A DNA stretch of 64,000 bases from Nocardia blacklockiae (GCF_015477355.1 NZ_JADLRJ010000005.1:1-64000); one strand, 5' to 3'. Shown: positions 53,296 to 63,161, counted from the first letter of the stretch. Notes: a model not told the origin generated them from the letters alone. Program-made: numbers and translations.

Positions 53296-54242
53296 GCCAC
53301 GAACTCCACTTGCGAGGCGGTCAGGTGGCCGTCGTCGCCGCGGGCGACGGTGACCCGGAAGCGGTAGTACCGCTGCTGCGGATCGGCGGAGGCCGCGTTG
53401 GTCAGCGTCTGCTTGGCGGCGATGAGCACCCGCGCGGAGTGGTCGTCCTCGCTCTCGATCGCCGTCTCGATGATCTCGCCGCTGGCCTTCACCTTGGCCT
53501 GCTGCACGACCTGCGCGTAGGCGTCCTTGCGCTCGGAGTACTCGGCCTTGAGCTGGCCCGACGCCACCGCGAGCACCCGATCGATGTCCTGCGGCGCGGT
53601 GTCGTCCTTGATGTTGGTGAGGTTGAGCACCGCCTGCTTGGCCGTCTGGGCGTAGTCGGCGCGCCGGGTATCCAGCGCGTCCGCGTGCCGCTGGTGATAG
53701 ACGAAGAACCCGCCGGACCCGAGCAGCACCAGCGCGGACAACACCGCCACCACGGCGGCAACCCACCCCAGCCACCCGAGCCGCTTCTTACCGGAGGCCG
53801 ATTCGCTCTCGCCCGCAGCCGTCTCCCCCGCGGGCTGCGCTCCCATCCGCACGGTCTCCGCGTCGGCGGACCCCGCATGCGCGGCATCGCCGGTAGACAC
53901 CGTCCGCACCGTCTCGGCATCGGCAGCTCCCGCAGCCTCGGCGACGGACGCGGTGCGCACGGTATCGGCAGCTCCCGCGTGCGCTGTCGACGCCAAGCGC
54001 ACGGTGTCGGCGTCCGGGGAGCCCGCGTGACCCGCCGTAGCGGATCCGAGTCGGACGGTGTCGGCGTCGGCAGTCGCGCCGCGCACCGTCTTGTCATCGT
54101 CGCTCGTGCTGCGGGCGGCAGGGGCTTCGGTCGTGGGTTCGGGGCGGGCGGGGGTGGTCGGGGTGGGTCCGTCGGTGGGCGGGTCGGCCGAGCGCACCAC
54201 GCGACGGCGGGTGCGACCGGGAGTGGGGGTGTTCTCGCTCAT
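53292..54242 (-). CDS. Mce-associated membrane protein with TVR-repeat tail
   Basis: A 316-residue protein. Its N-terminal ~155 residues are disordered, acidic and Ala/Thr-rich, with six TVR triplets (52, 62, 80, 94, 111, 130), mostly preceded by an acidic residue. A membrane span (about 160-182) and an extracytoplasmic Mas domain follow. It matches the position of Rv3493c. The start overlaps the mce4F stop (ATGA). The repeated Thr sites may be targets of Ser/Thr kinases; that is speculation. The expanded tail is unusual for this family. Confidence 0.88.
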   Translation of the reverse strand: MSENTPTPGRTRRRVVRSADPPTDGPTPTTPARPEPTTEAPAARSTSDDDKTVRGATADADTVRLGSATAGHAGSPDADTVRLASTAHAGAADTVRTASVAEAAGAADAETVRTVSTGDAAHAGSADAETVRMGAQPAGETAAGESESASGKKRLGWLGWVAAVVAVLSALVLLGSGGFFVYHQRHADALDTRRADYAQTAKQAVLNLTNIKDDTAPQDIDRVLAVASGQLKAEYSERKDAYAQVVQQAKVKASGEIIETAIESEDDHSARVLIAAKQTLTNAASADPQQRYYRFRVTVARGDDGHLTASQVEFVA

Positions 54243-55660
54243 TTCTGCTGCTCCTCGAGCATCGACTGCCAGCTCGACGGTACCGTGCCGGAACCGCCGC
54301 TCTGGATGTCGCCCTGTCGGTAGGTGCGGCCGTCGGGTCCCATGAAGGTGGCGCTCTTGGGGTCGTAGTGGGTGTTGAGCGACGCCGGATGGGTGTCGGC
54401 GCTCGCGGGCGCGGGGGCGTCGGCGGGCGGCTCCCCGGCCGAGGCGACCGGCTGCGGCGGCCCGGACGGCGGGTTGTTGCCCTCGGGCACGTAGCCCCGC
54501 GGATCCCGGCACAGCTCCGGCGTCGGCGCCCGCTTGCCCGGGACCTCCTGGCACGGGTAGTTGCGGATGCCGCGCACCGCCTCCTTGGACTCCTGCGGGA
54601 TCTTGCAGTACAGCTCGGGCGTCTCCGGCACGGAGAACTCGTTGGGCGAGCGGCGCTGCTCGGGCGGCAGGAAGCCGGTGGTGCAGCCGGGCGGGTCGTT
54701 GAGACCGAGCATGAAGTCGACGATCGCGCCGTACTTGGTGGGCCCGCTCGCGGCGGTCAGCAGCGCGGAGACCATGGGCGGCAACACGACCAGGATCTGC
54801 TCCAGCCCCGCGTGATAGGTCACGCCGACCTGTCCCACGCTGACCAGATTCGAAAGCAGCAGCGGCAGCGTCGGTTTCAGGTCCTGGAAGGTGGAACTCA
54901 CCTTCTCCGCCGCCGCGGGCGTCTTGTCGAGCAGGCCGCGCAGCGCCGGATCGTGTTCGCGCAGTTGGTCGGTGACGGTGGCGAGATCCCTGGTCCACGA
55001 CCGCACCGCGGCATCGGACTGGTTCTGGGTGTCCAGCAGCGGCCCGATCTTCGCGAGCAGGTCCTTGGTCTCCCCGGTGTTCGCCTTGGCCTCCTGCACC
55101 AGCAGCGACGCCGAATCGATGAACTTCTGCAGATCCGGCCCGGCGCCGTTGAACGCGGTGAACGCGTCGTCGATGACCTCGCGCAGCTTGGTGTCGGAGA
55201 TGCTGGCCAGCAGCCGGTCGGCCTGGTCCAGCATGGCCCCGACGTCCTGCGGAAGTTTGGTGCGCCCCACCGGAATCACCGACCCGTCGGCGAGATTGCC
55301 GCCGTGCGGCGACGCGGCCGGCACCAGATCGACGTACTGCTCGCCGATCGCGGACACGCTGCGCACGTAGGCGTCGACATCGGACGGGATCTTGTAGTCG
55401 CTGCCGATCGACAGCTTCGCGCTCACCCCTTCCCGGGTGAGCCGCACCTCGTCGACCTTGCCGACATTCGTTCCGCGGTAGGCCACGTTCGCGGTCGGGT
55501 ACAGCCCGCCGGTCGCCTCGAGCTGCACGGTCACCCCGTAGCGCCCGATGCCGAACATGGCCGGCAGGTGCACGTAACTCGCGGACATCACCAGCAGGCC
55601 CACCACGGTCAGCACCGCGAAGATGACCAGCTGGGTCCGGACGAACTTGGTGAGCTTCAC
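54239..55660 (-). CDS. mce4F: Mce-family protein MceF
   Basis: A 473-residue Mce protein with an N-terminal membrane span, one MCE/MlaD domain (about 38-120, including GLYPTANVAYRGTNVGKVDEV), a helical region and a long Pro-rich C-terminus. The six Mce subunits are expected to form a conduit for lipids or sterols through the envelope. The GTG at 55660 overlaps the mce4E stop (GTGA). The C-terminal disordered tail of about 100 residues is longer than in other subunits here. Confidence 0.9.
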   Translation of the reverse strand: MKLTKFVRTQLVIFAVLTVVGLLVMSASYVHLPAMFGIGRYGVTVQLEATGGLYPTANVAYRGTNVGKVDEVRLTREGVSAKLSIGSDYKIPSDVDAYVRSVSAIGEQYVDLVPAASPHGGNLADGSVIPVGRTKLPQDVGAMLDQADRLLASISDTKLREVIDDAFTAFNGAGPDLQKFIDSASLLVQEAKANTGETKDLLAKIGPLLDTQNQSDAAVRSWTRDLATVTDQLREHDPALRGLLDKTPAAAEKVSSTFQDLKPTLPLLLSNLVSVGQVGVTYHAGLEQILVVLPPMVSALLTAASGPTKYGAIVDFMLGLNDPPGCTTGFLPPEQRRSPNEFSVPETPELYCKIPQESKEAVRGIRNYPCQEVPGKRAPTPELCRDPRGYVPEGNNPPSGPPQPVASAGEPPADAPAPASADTHPASLNTHYDPKSATFMGPDGRTYRQGDIQSGGSGTVPSSWQSMLEEQQK

Positions 55661-56892
55661 TGCCCCGGGCCTCCTTGCGGCGGAACCGTCAAACCGGGAA
55701 TCGAGGGCAGGCCCGGAATCGGCGGCAGCCCAGGGATACTCGGCGCCGGCGGTGGTGGCTGCAGCGGCCCCTGCACGGGATCGCCCTTCTCCCCGGCGGT
55801 TCCGGCGATGGTGCCGAGCGCGGCCTCGACGCCGTACTTCGCCTGCACGCCACCGAACCGGCCGCCGAGCGGGGTGCCGGTGAGGAAGTTGGAATCCAGT
55901 CGCGCGCCGGTGATGTCGTAGGTGACGAACAAATTCATGTAGTCGCCCTTGACCGCCTGGTTGATGCCCTTGATCGGGAACGGGAAGGTCAGCAGCAGTT
56001 GCAGCGAGGCCGCCAGCCGATCGCCGGTGTCCGACAACGACTTCAGGGTCGGCCACAGGTCTGCCAGCTCGGCCTTCAGGTTGTCGCCGCCCTGCGCGAT
56101 CAGCCGCTGCACCACATCCCCGAGATCGCCCAGCGCGGTGAGCGCGTGGGTGATGTTCTCGCGTCGATCGGCGAGCACGGTGAGCGCGGGGTGGATGTCC
56201 TGGATGGCCGCGGCGACCCGGTCCTTCTGCTGCGACAGCTGACCGGAGAACCGGTCCAATCCTTCCATCGCGCCGATGATGTCGCCGGTCTGCTGGTCCA
56301 GGGTGGTGGTCAGCTGGGTCAGCTGCGGCAACAGGTCGCGGATGGCGTCCTCGCGGCCGTTGAAGGTCGCGTTCAGCTCGTGGGTGATGGTCTCGAGCTG
56401 CGAGATGCCGCCGCCGTTGAGCACCACCGACAGCGACGACAGCGTCTGCTCGGTGGTCGGGAAGGCCCCGGCGCGATCCAGCGTGATCAGATCACCGTTC
56501 TTCAACTGTCCTTGCGGCGCAACGCCTTCGGGCGGCGCCAGCTCGACGTGGTTGCTGCCCAGTAGGCTGGTCTGGCCGATCCGCGCGATCGCGTTGGCGG
56601 GCAGCTTCACGTCCTTGTCGAGGCTGACGGTCACCAGCGCGTGCCAGTCCTCGACATCGATGCCGGTCACCGTTCCGACCGCCACGTCGTCGACCTTGAC
56701 CGGCGAATTGCGGGTCAGCGTCGTGACATTCGGCATCTGGATCCGCACCTGCCAGGACCCTTCGCCGGTCCCGGCCGCGCCCGGCATCGGAAGCGTGTTC
56801 AGGCCGTCCCACTGGCAGCCGGTGGCGCCCAGCAGCACCGCCAGCCCGATCGCGACGCCGGCGATCCGCGTCCGTCGACGCCTGCTCATCAT
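55657..56892 (-). CDS. mce4E: Mce-family lipoprotein MceE
   Basis: A 411-residue Mce lipoprotein. The signal peptide ends at GATGC, so the Cys at about 26 is lipidated. The MCE domain follows (NVTTLTRNSPVKVDDVAVGTVTGI), then a coiled-coil region and a Pro-rich end. The MceE position is the usual lipoprotein slot of mce operons (LprN in M. tuberculosis mce4). The ATG at 56892 overlaps the mce4D stop; a second ATG follows directly. Confidence 0.92.
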   Translation of the reverse strand: MMSRRRRTRIAGVAIGLAVLLGATGCQWDGLNTLPMPGAAGTGEGSWQVRIQMPNVTTLTRNSPVKVDDVAVGTVTGIDVEDWHALVTVSLDKDVKLPANAIARIGQTSLLGSNHVELAPPEGVAPQGQLKNGDLITLDRAGAFPTTEQTLSSLSVVLNGGGISQLETITHELNATFNGREDAIRDLLPQLTQLTTTLDQQTGDIIGAMEGLDRFSGQLSQQKDRVAAAIQDIHPALTVLADRRENITHALTALGDLGDVVQRLIAQGGDNLKAELADLWPTLKSLSDTGDRLAASLQLLLTFPFPIKGINQAVKGDYMNLFVTYDITGARLDSNFLTGTPLGGRFGGVQAKYGVEAALGTIAGTAGEKGDPVQGPLQPPPPAPSIPGLPPIPGLPSIPGLTVPPQGGPGQ

Positions 56893-58142
56893 CGCCCTCC
56901 TCCCGGAACGGCCAGGCCCGCGATGTCACCCGGCACGCTGACCGGCGACTGACCGCCCGCCGCGCCGGCGAGATCCGGGGTGCTGTAGGTGAGCTGCTGC
57001 GGGAACACGGTCTGGGTGGAGGCCGGATTCACCAGCAGCGGCGGATAATTCATGACCAGCGAGTTGAGCACCGGCCCGAGGTACTGGCGGCACAGCTGCC
57101 CGGACTTGTCGGAGTCGTTGGCGCCGATGCCCTCCACCGCGCCGCACAGGAAGGCGATCGGGTTGGCGAAGTTGGTGCCGACGACCGCGCCCGCGAGCGA
57201 GCCCTGGGCGGGCTTGTAGATCTGGTAGAAGTTCACCAGCCCGGTCGGTCCGGAGTGCAGCACCCGCTCGAGCTCGGGCCGCTTGTCGGCCAGCAGCTGG
57301 GTGACGTCCTGCAGCCGCTGCACGCCCTCGGTGAGCGCGCCGCCGCGCTCGTCGAGGAACCGCTTCACGTCGGCCACCGCGGAGTCCAGATTGTCCAGTC
57401 CCGCACCGAGATCCGACGACACCCCGGCCAGTACCGACGACACCGAGGCCAGCCGGCCGCCGAACTGCACGATCTGATCGTTGCTCTTGGACAGCACGTC
57501 GACGAACTGCTGCAGATTGCGAATGGTGCCGAACAGATCGGTCCGGCCGTCGGAGAGCGTGTTCAGCGTGCTGGACAGCTCGCGCAAAGTGTCGCGCAGC
57601 GCCTGGGCGTTGCCGTTGCCGAGGTTGTCGGCCGCGGTGCCGATCACCCGGCCGAACGAGCCCTGCTCGTCCTCGCCGACCGGTCCCAGCGCCTGCGACA
57701 GCTTGGTCAGCTCCGCCTTGATGTCGTCCCACTCCACGGGGACCGCGGTGCGCTCGAGCGGGATCTCGGCGTCGTCGTGCAGCTTCGGCCCGCCGTTGTA
57801 GACGGGCGCCAGCTGCACGAACCGCGCCGACACCAGCGAGGGCGACACGGCCACGGCGTTCGCGTCGGCGGGGATGTCGACGCCGCGGTCGACCGTCATG
57901 GTCACCTTGACGCGGTCGCGGCCCGGCTCGATCGAATTGATCTTGCCGACCTTGACCCCGAGCACCCGCACGTCGTCCCCGGCGTAAAGGCCCGTCGTCG
58001 ACGGAAAGTACGCCGTGACATGGGTTTTGCCGATATTGGTGACGGCCCCGTAGACGATCCAGCCGGCCAGGGCCACCACCAGGCCCGCGGCCACGTACCG
58101 CGCCCAGCGCGGCACCTTGCCGAATTTGCGCAGTGCGGTCAT
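56889..58142 (-). CDS. mce4D: Mce-family protein MceD
   Basis: A 417-residue Mce subunit: membrane span at about 16-36, MCE domain with GLYAGDDVRVLGVKVGKI, long helical segment, and a C-terminal globular part with two Cys residues (LCGAVEG and LCRQYLG) that may pair. The ATG at 58142 overlaps the mce4C stop (ATGA). All six subunits share this pattern and are translated in chain. Confidence 0.92.
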   Translation of the reverse strand: MTALRKFGKVPRWARYVAAGLVVALAGWIVYGAVTNIGKTHVTAYFPSTTGLYAGDDVRVLGVKVGKINSIEPGRDRVKVTMTVDRGVDIPADANAVAVSPSLVSARFVQLAPVYNGGPKLHDDAEIPLERTAVPVEWDDIKAELTKLSQALGPVGEDEQGSFGRVIGTAADNLGNGNAQALRDTLRELSSTLNTLSDGRTDLFGTIRNLQQFVDVLSKSNDQIVQFGGRLASVSSVLAGVSSDLGAGLDNLDSAVADVKRFLDERGGALTEGVQRLQDVTQLLADKRPELERVLHSGPTGLVNFYQIYKPAQGSLAGAVVGTNFANPIAFLCGAVEGIGANDSDKSGQLCRQYLGPVLNSLVMNYPPLLVNPASTQTVFPQQLTYSTPDLAGAAGGQSPVSVPGDIAGLAVPGGGR

Positions 58143-59200
58143 CGCGGCGGCTCCTGGATCGCGGGATTGGTCGTCAGCGGCGCGTTCAGGTACTCCTGGA
58201 ACGATTGCGGCAGCCGATCCGGCCAGACCAGCGCGTCGACCAGCGGCCGGATCGTCACGCTGGAGATGTTGGACAGGTAGGACTGGAAATACGGGCCGCT
58301 GCCGACCTGCTCGCCCAGCGCCGCGGCGTACGGGCCGAGCTGTTCGAGCGCCGAGCCCAGGTTGTCCTTGTTCTTCTGCAACAGCGCCAGCACCGAATTC
58401 AGTTTGTCCAGAGCGGGTTTCAGCTGCGCCTCGTTGTCGGAGACGAAGCCGCTGAGCTGCTGGGCCAGCCCGTTCACATACACGATGAGCTGGCTCAGGG
58501 CGGTGCGCCGGGCGTCGAGCTCGCCGAGCAGGTCGTTGCCGTCCAGCAGCAGCGCGTTGATCTGGTTGGAGCGGTCCGCGAGCACCTTGGTGACATTCTG
58601 TGCGCGCCCGAGCAATTCGGTGAGCGCCTGGTCGCGATTGTTCAGGCTGCGGGAGAGCGCGGTGATGCCGTCGAGCGCCGACCGCAGCGGCGCGGGCGTG
58701 TCGGCGAAGGTCTGCGACAGCGTGTCCAGGGTCTGGTTCACCCGGTCCAGATCCAGCCCCTGCACGGTCTTGCTGAGATCACCGAGCGCGTCGTTGAGCG
58801 AGTACGGAGACCTGGTGCGCTCCAAGGGAATCGGGTCGTCGCGGCGCAGCGCCCCGGTGCCCTGCGGGTCCACCTCGAGCGACTTGCGGCCCAGCACGGT
58901 GTTGGTCTTGATCGCCGCGGAGGTCTTGTCCCCCAGCACGATCGCCTCGTCGAGGCTGAAACGCACCTTCACCTTGGGACCGTCGAGGCGCACCTCCTCG
59001 ACCCGGCCCGAGCGCACCCCGGCCACCTGGACCTGGTCGCCGGGCAGCAGGCCGCCCGCGTCGGCGAAGAAGGCGCTGAACTCGGCGCCGCTGCGCACGA
59101 ACGGGAGCCGGTCGAATTGCAACGCGGACAACGAGATCGCGATCGCCAGCACGACACCGACGACGCCGATCTGCAGCAGCGGGGACCGATTTCCGTTCAC
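58139..59200 (-). CDS. mce4C: Mce-family protein MceC
   Basis: A 353-residue Mce subunit with a span at about 8-27, the MCE domain (FADAGGLLPGDQVQVAGVRSGRV), a long helical region and a short C-terminus. The GTG at 59200 is chosen because it overlaps the mce4B stop (GTGA), consistent with the operon; a GTG four codons upstream is in frame too. It is shorter than the other subunits and has no Cys pair. Confidence 0.92.
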   Translation of the reverse strand: MNGNRSPLLQIGVVGVVLAIAISLSALQFDRLPFVRSGAEFSAFFADAGGLLPGDQVQVAGVRSGRVEEVRLDGPKVKVRFSLDEAIVLGDKTSAAIKTNTVLGRKSLEVDPQGTGALRRDDPIPLERTRSPYSLNDALGDLSKTVQGLDLDRVNQTLDTLSQTFADTPAPLRSALDGITALSRSLNNRDQALTELLGRAQNVTKVLADRSNQINALLLDGNDLLGELDARRTALSQLIVYVNGLAQQLSGFVSDNEAQLKPALDKLNSVLALLQKNKDNLGSALEQLGPYAAALGEQVGSGPYFQSYLSNISSVTIRPLVDALVWPDRLPQSFQEYLNAPLTTNPAIQEPPR

Positions 59201-60228
59201 TGGCTCGCACACCTTCCGGTCGACTGATTGCCCGGCAGGTGCACTTCCATCGGCTTGCCGTCGGGACCGTCGGCGAGCATGGTGACGCCGCAGACGTACA
59301 TGTTCAGGAACGACCCGTAGGACCCGACGCGGACCAGCTTCTTGTAGGTCTCCGGCAGCTGGTCGAAGATCGCCTGGAGATCGTCGGACTTGTCGTCGAG
59401 ATTCTGCGACAGCTGCCCGAGCTGGCCGAAGGTCTGTTGCAGATCGGGCCGGGCCTGCTGGAGCAGGTCGGTCAGGTCGCCGGTGGCGCCGGCCAGGCGC
59501 GGCAGGGCGGCGCCGATCGGGTCCTTGTCCGCCGCCAGCCCGCTCACCAGCCGCTGCAGTTCGGTCAGCGTGGTGTCGAATTCCTTGCCGTGGTCGTCGA
59601 TGGTGGCCAGCACCGTCTTCAGGTTGTCGATCACGCTGCCGATCAGCGCGTCCCGGTCGGCCAGCGTCTTGCTGAACGAGCCGGAGCTGTTCAGCAGGGT
59701 CACCAGCGCGCCGCCCTGACCCTGGAACACCTGCAGCAGCGCGCTGGTGAGGTCGTTGACCTGCGCCGGATCCAGCCCGCGCAGCAGCGGCTTGAAGCCG
59801 CCGAGCAGCAGGTCCAGATCCAGCGCGGGCTTGGTGCGGTCGGTGCCGAGGGTGCTGTTCTTCGACAGCGGCTGCGCGGTGCCCGGACCCTCCATCAGTT
59901 CCAGATACCGGTCGCCGACCAGGTTCTCGTAGCGCACGGCGGCCTGGGTGCTGGTGTAGAGGCGGTACTTGTTGTCGACGTCGAAATCGACGTGCGCGAG
60001 ATGGTCCTTGCCGACGTACACCCGCTGCACCGACCCGACCGGCACCCCGGCGATGCGCACCTTCGCGCCCGGCAGCATGCCCGACGAGCTGGTGAACACC
60101 GCGTGGTAGCCGGTCTCGCGGGAGAAGCGCATCTGGCTGAAGATCACGCCGAGCAGCGCGAGCACCAGCACCATGACGAGGGTGAAGATGCTCAGCTTCA
60201 CGGTCGAGGCGTGCGGTTTCATCCTCAC
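59197..60228 (-). CDS. mce4B: Mce-family protein MceB
   Basis: A 343-residue Mce subunit: span at about 12-30, MCE domain containing SSGMLPGAKVRIAGVPVGSV, helical region, and a C-terminal part with Cys residues in MYVCGVTM and GRCASQ. The GTG at 60228 overlaps the mce4A stop (GTGA); an ATG two codons later is possible but has no ribosome spacing. Confidence 0.92.
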   Translation of the reverse strand: MRMKPHASTVKLSIFTLVMVLVLALLGVIFSQMRFSRETGYHAVFTSSSGMLPGAKVRIAGVPVGSVQRVYVGKDHLAHVDFDVDNKYRLYTSTQAAVRYENLVGDRYLELMEGPGTAQPLSKNSTLGTDRTKPALDLDLLLGGFKPLLRGLDPAQVNDLTSALLQVFQGQGGALVTLLNSSGSFSKTLADRDALIGSVIDNLKTVLATIDDHGKEFDTTLTELQRLVSGLAADKDPIGAALPRLAGATGDLTDLLQQARPDLQQTFGQLGQLSQNLDDKSDDLQAIFDQLPETYKKLVRVGSYGSFLNMYVCGVTMLADGPDGKPMEVHLPGNQSTGRCASQ

Positions 60229-61442
60229 GGGTTGGGCACCCCCGGCATTCCGGCGAACATCAGCTGAAAGACCCTGGGGCCGTTGAGATGCGAGTGCAGC
60301 TCGGGGGTCCACACCTCGCCCTCGGAGGTGTCGGTGACCAGGTAGTTGGAGTGGCTGCCCGGCACGCGGTCCATGATGTTCTCGCAGTGCGGGCCGCCGG
60401 TGGCGTTCACCTTGGGCAGGTCCTTCGGGTACTGGTAGGGCTCGCCGCCGGGCATGAAGCCGGCGTTCAGCAGCACGCCGGCGCCGCTGCCGCCGAAGAT
60501 CTGGTTCATCACGTCGACGTTGGTGCCGATCCCCTCGACCACGCAGTTCAGCGCCGAACGGTACTGGTAGAGCAGATCGGTGGTGGGGCGCAACAGATCC
60601 AGGGCCGTCACCAGTGACTGCTCGTTGTCGCGCAGGATGGGCGTGGTGGTGTCGGCCAGGCCGATGAGATTCACGAGCATGGCGTCGAAGTTGCGCTCCT
60701 CGTCGACGATCGTGCCGCCGGTGACCGCGGCATTGTCGGTGCTGCGCAACAGATCCGGCACGGTGTCGGCGTACAGGTTGGTCACCGGGATCGAGGTCCG
60801 CAGGTCGCGTTGCAGGTCGGGCAGGCTCGGGTTGAAGTCCTTCAGCAACTGATCGCTGTCGACCAGCAATTGGCCGAGTTTGTCGCCGCGGCCCTCGAGC
60901 GCGGTGCCCAAAGCGGTGAGCGTGGCGTTCAGCTTCTCCGGCTGCACCTTCGCGAGCACGTCGGTCAAATGCTGGAACAGCGTATTGAATTCGACCGTCA
61001 CGGCCTTGGCGCTCAGCGTCGAGCCCGGCCGCAGCGAATCCGTCGCCGGTTGTTCGGGCACCTCGAAATTCACGTACTTGGCGCCGAAGACGGTGGTGGA
61101 CCGGATGTCCACACCGGCATTGGCGGGCACCAGCTTCAGCTGTTCCGGATCGACCGCCAGCTGCAACCGCGCATGGTCACCGGTATACGAAACGGACGCC
61201 ACCCGGCCGATTTCCACGCCGCGAATCTTCACCTTCGCGTCGGGGTCGAGCACGAGGCCCGCGCGCGGCGCGTCGACGAAGACGGTCCGGGTGTCGGTGA
61301 AACCGCCGGCGAACATCGTCAGCGCGACCGCGACGACCGCCGCGAGGCTCAGCACGAAGGCCAGCCCGGCGAGTTTCACACCCCAGCCGGCACCGAATAT
61401 CCGCCCGGCGCCGTCCTTTTCGACCAGTTTGTTTGCCGCCAT
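60225..61442 (-). CDS. mce4A: Mce-family protein MceA
   Basis: A 405-residue Mce subunit with a membrane span at about 22-46, the MCE domain (APRAGLVLDPDAKVKIRGVEIGRV) and a helical and globular C-terminus. It is first of the six mce genes, 5 bases downstream of yrbE4B. The class-4 assignment rests on the neighbours: otsA and two Mas genes on one side, and an hsd4A-like SDR on the other. Family knowledge links Mce4 to cholesterol uptake. Confidence 0.92.
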   Translation of the reverse strand: MAANKLVEKDGAGRIFGAGWGVKLAGLAFVLSLAAVVAVALTMFAGGFTDTRTVFVDAPRAGLVLDPDAKVKIRGVEIGRVASVSYTGDHARLQLAVDPEQLKLVPANAGVDIRSTTVFGAKYVNFEVPEQPATDSLRPGSTLSAKAVTVEFNTLFQHLTDVLAKVQPEKLNATLTALGTALEGRGDKLGQLLVDSDQLLKDFNPSLPDLQRDLRTSIPVTNLYADTVPDLLRSTDNAAVTGGTIVDEERNFDAMLVNLIGLADTTTPILRDNEQSLVTALDLLRPTTDLLYQYRSALNCVVEGIGTNVDVMNQIFGGSGAGVLLNAGFMPGGEPYQYPKDLPKVNATGGPHCENIMDRVPGSHSNYLVTDTSEGEVWTPELHSHLNGPRVFQLMFAGMPGVPNP

Positions 61443-61447
61443 ACCGC

Positions 61448-62299
61448 CTACCCGGAGAGATGGAAATTGCCGGAGGTGCCGTAGATGGCCAGCGAGACCA
61501 ACAGGGTCACCGTCACCACCGCGACCAGCGACGCGCGCACCGCGTTACCGACCGCGACGCCGACGCCGACCGGGCCGCCCGAGGCGTGATAGCCGTAATA
61601 GGTGTGGATCAGCATGACCGCCAGGGCCATGAAGATCGCCTGCACGAACGACCACAGAATGTCGCTGGGAATCAGGAACGTGGAGAAGTAGTGGTCGTAC
61701 ACGCCCGCCGACTGCCCGTAGATCACCACGGTCGCGAACCGGCTGGCCACGAACGACGCGATCACCGCGAGCGCGTACAGCGGAATGATCGCGATCATTC
61801 CGGCCAGCACCCGGGTCCCGATGAGAAACGGCACCGGGCGAATGGCCATCGATTCCAGCGCGTCGATCTCCTCGGCCACCCGCATCGCGCCCAATTGCGC
61901 GGTGGCGCCGGCGCCGATGGTCGCCGCGAGGCCGATTCCGGAAATCACCGGCGCCGCGATGCGGACATTGATGAACGCCGCGAAGAAGCCCGTCAGCGCC
62001 TCGACGCCGATATTGCCCAGCGAACTGTAGCCCTGCACCGCGATGGTGCCGCCGGCGAACAGCGTCAGGAATCCGACGATCACCACCGTGCCGCCGATCA
62101 CCGCGAGTGCGCCACTGCCCATGCTGATCTCGGCGATCAACCGAATGGTTTCGGTGCGGTAGTGCGTGAGCGCGCGCGGGACCGCTGCCATCGACTGCGC
62201 GTAGAAGAGTGCATGCCGCCCGATGTTGTCGAGCGAGTCGGACAACCTCCGCACTCGTCGCACAGTACGCGGGAAGCGGGATTCGATCACGAAGGCCAT
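61448..62299 (-). CDS. yrbE4B: YrbE-family permease B
   Basis: A 283-residue MlaE-type permease with about five spans. The conserved cytoplasmic EQ-loop motif appears as AMRVAEEIDALESMAI. Together with YrbE4A it forms the membrane channel driven by an ATPase (MceG) that is not in the window. The ATG at 62299 lies 4 bases after the yrbE4A stop. Confidence 0.94.
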   Translation of the reverse strand: MAFVIESRFPRTVRRVRRLSDSLDNIGRHALFYAQSMAAVPRALTHYRTETIRLIAEISMGSGALAVIGGTVVIVGFLTLFAGGTIAVQGYSSLGNIGVEALTGFFAAFINVRIAAPVISGIGLAATIGAGATAQLGAMRVAEEIDALESMAIRPVPFLIGTRVLAGMIAIIPLYALAVIASFVASRFATVVIYGQSAGVYDHYFSTFLIPSDILWSFVQAIFMALAVMLIHTYYGYHASGGPVGVGVAVGNAVRASLVAVVTVTLLVSLAIYGTSGNFHLSG

Positions 62300-62303
62300 G
62301 CCG

Positions 62304-63068
62304 TCACCGCACCGTGAACTTGATGCCGACGGCGGTGACCACGACGTTCACCACGAACAGCGCCATGAAGGAGAACACCACCGTCTGATTGACCGCGTCA
62401 CCGACACTCTTGGGACCGCCTCTGACATTGAGTCCGAGGTAGCACGCCACCAGCCCGGCGATCAGGCCGAACAGCGTGGCCTTCACCTCGGAGATGACCA
62501 ATTCGGGCAGATGTGTCAGCAGCGTGATCCCGTTGACGAAGGCGCCGGGATTGACGCCCTGGAGGAATACCGAGAACAAGAAGCCGCCGACGATGCCGAT
62601 CGTGCACACCAGGCCGTTGAGCAACGCCGCGACGAACATCGACGCCAGCACGCGCGGCACCACCAACCGGTGCACGGGATCGATGCCGAGCACGCGCATG
62701 GCGTCGATCTCCTCGCGAATGGTGCGCGCGCCCAGGTCCGCGCAGATCGCGGTGGCGCCCGCGCCCGCCACGATCAGCACGGTGACCATCGGCCCGATCT
62801 GGGTGACCGCGCCGAACGCGGCGCCCGCACCGGACAGGTCGGCCGCGCCGATCTCGCGCAGCAGGATGTTGAGCGTGAAGCTCACCAGCACGGTGAACGG
62901 GATGGCGACCAGCAGGGTCGGGGCGATCGAGACGCGCGCGACGAACCAGGACTGGTCGATGAACTCCCGGCGCTGGAACGGGGGCCGCACCAGGGCCCGC
63001 GCCACGGCGGCGGTGAGTTCGAAGAAGCCCCCTACCGCTTGCATCGGCACGGCGAGAACCTGGTTCAT
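62304..63068 (-). CDS. yrbE4A: YrbE-family permease A
   Basis: A 254-residue MlaE-type permease and first gene of the operon. The coupling motif ARTIREEIDAMRVLGIDP is present. The ATG at 63068 has AAGGAGG nine bases upstream, a strong leader; the frame upstream to 63098 has no support. The promoter region to its right contains two KstR-like operators. Confidence 0.94.
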   Translation of the reverse strand: MNQVLAVPMQAVGGFFELTAAVARALVRPPFQRREFIDQSWFVARVSIAPTLLVAIPFTVLVSFTLNILLREIGAADLSGAGAAFGAVTQIGPMVTVLIVAGAGATAICADLGARTIREEIDAMRVLGIDPVHRLVVPRVLASMFVAALLNGLVCTIGIVGGFLFSVFLQGVNPGAFVNGITLLTHLPELVISEVKATLFGLIAGLVACYLGLNVRGGPKSVGDAVNQTVVFSFMALFVVNVVVTAVGIKFTVR

Positions 63069-63147
63069 TCCGCGATTCCTCCTTGCCGTGCCTTGCACAT
63101 ACTGCCTGTGACGGCGCGCGGCGCGGCGCCGATGCCGTCTCGAAGAT

Positions 63148-63161
63148 TAGAACATGTTCAT
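63148..63161. promoter_or_regulatory. KstR-like operator, proximal
   Basis: TAGAACATGTTCAT matches the KstR consensus TNNAACNNGTTNNA at all but the last base and is a near-perfect palindrome. It lies 80 bases upstream of yrbE4A. KstR, the sterol-responsive repressor, is known to control mce4 in mycobacteria; its binding here is inferred. Confidence 0.75.

Noticed and set aside
55661-56056. Upstream extension of MceF
   Set aside because: It lies within mce4E and lacks MCE features; the GTGA junction at 55660 fits the rest of the operon.
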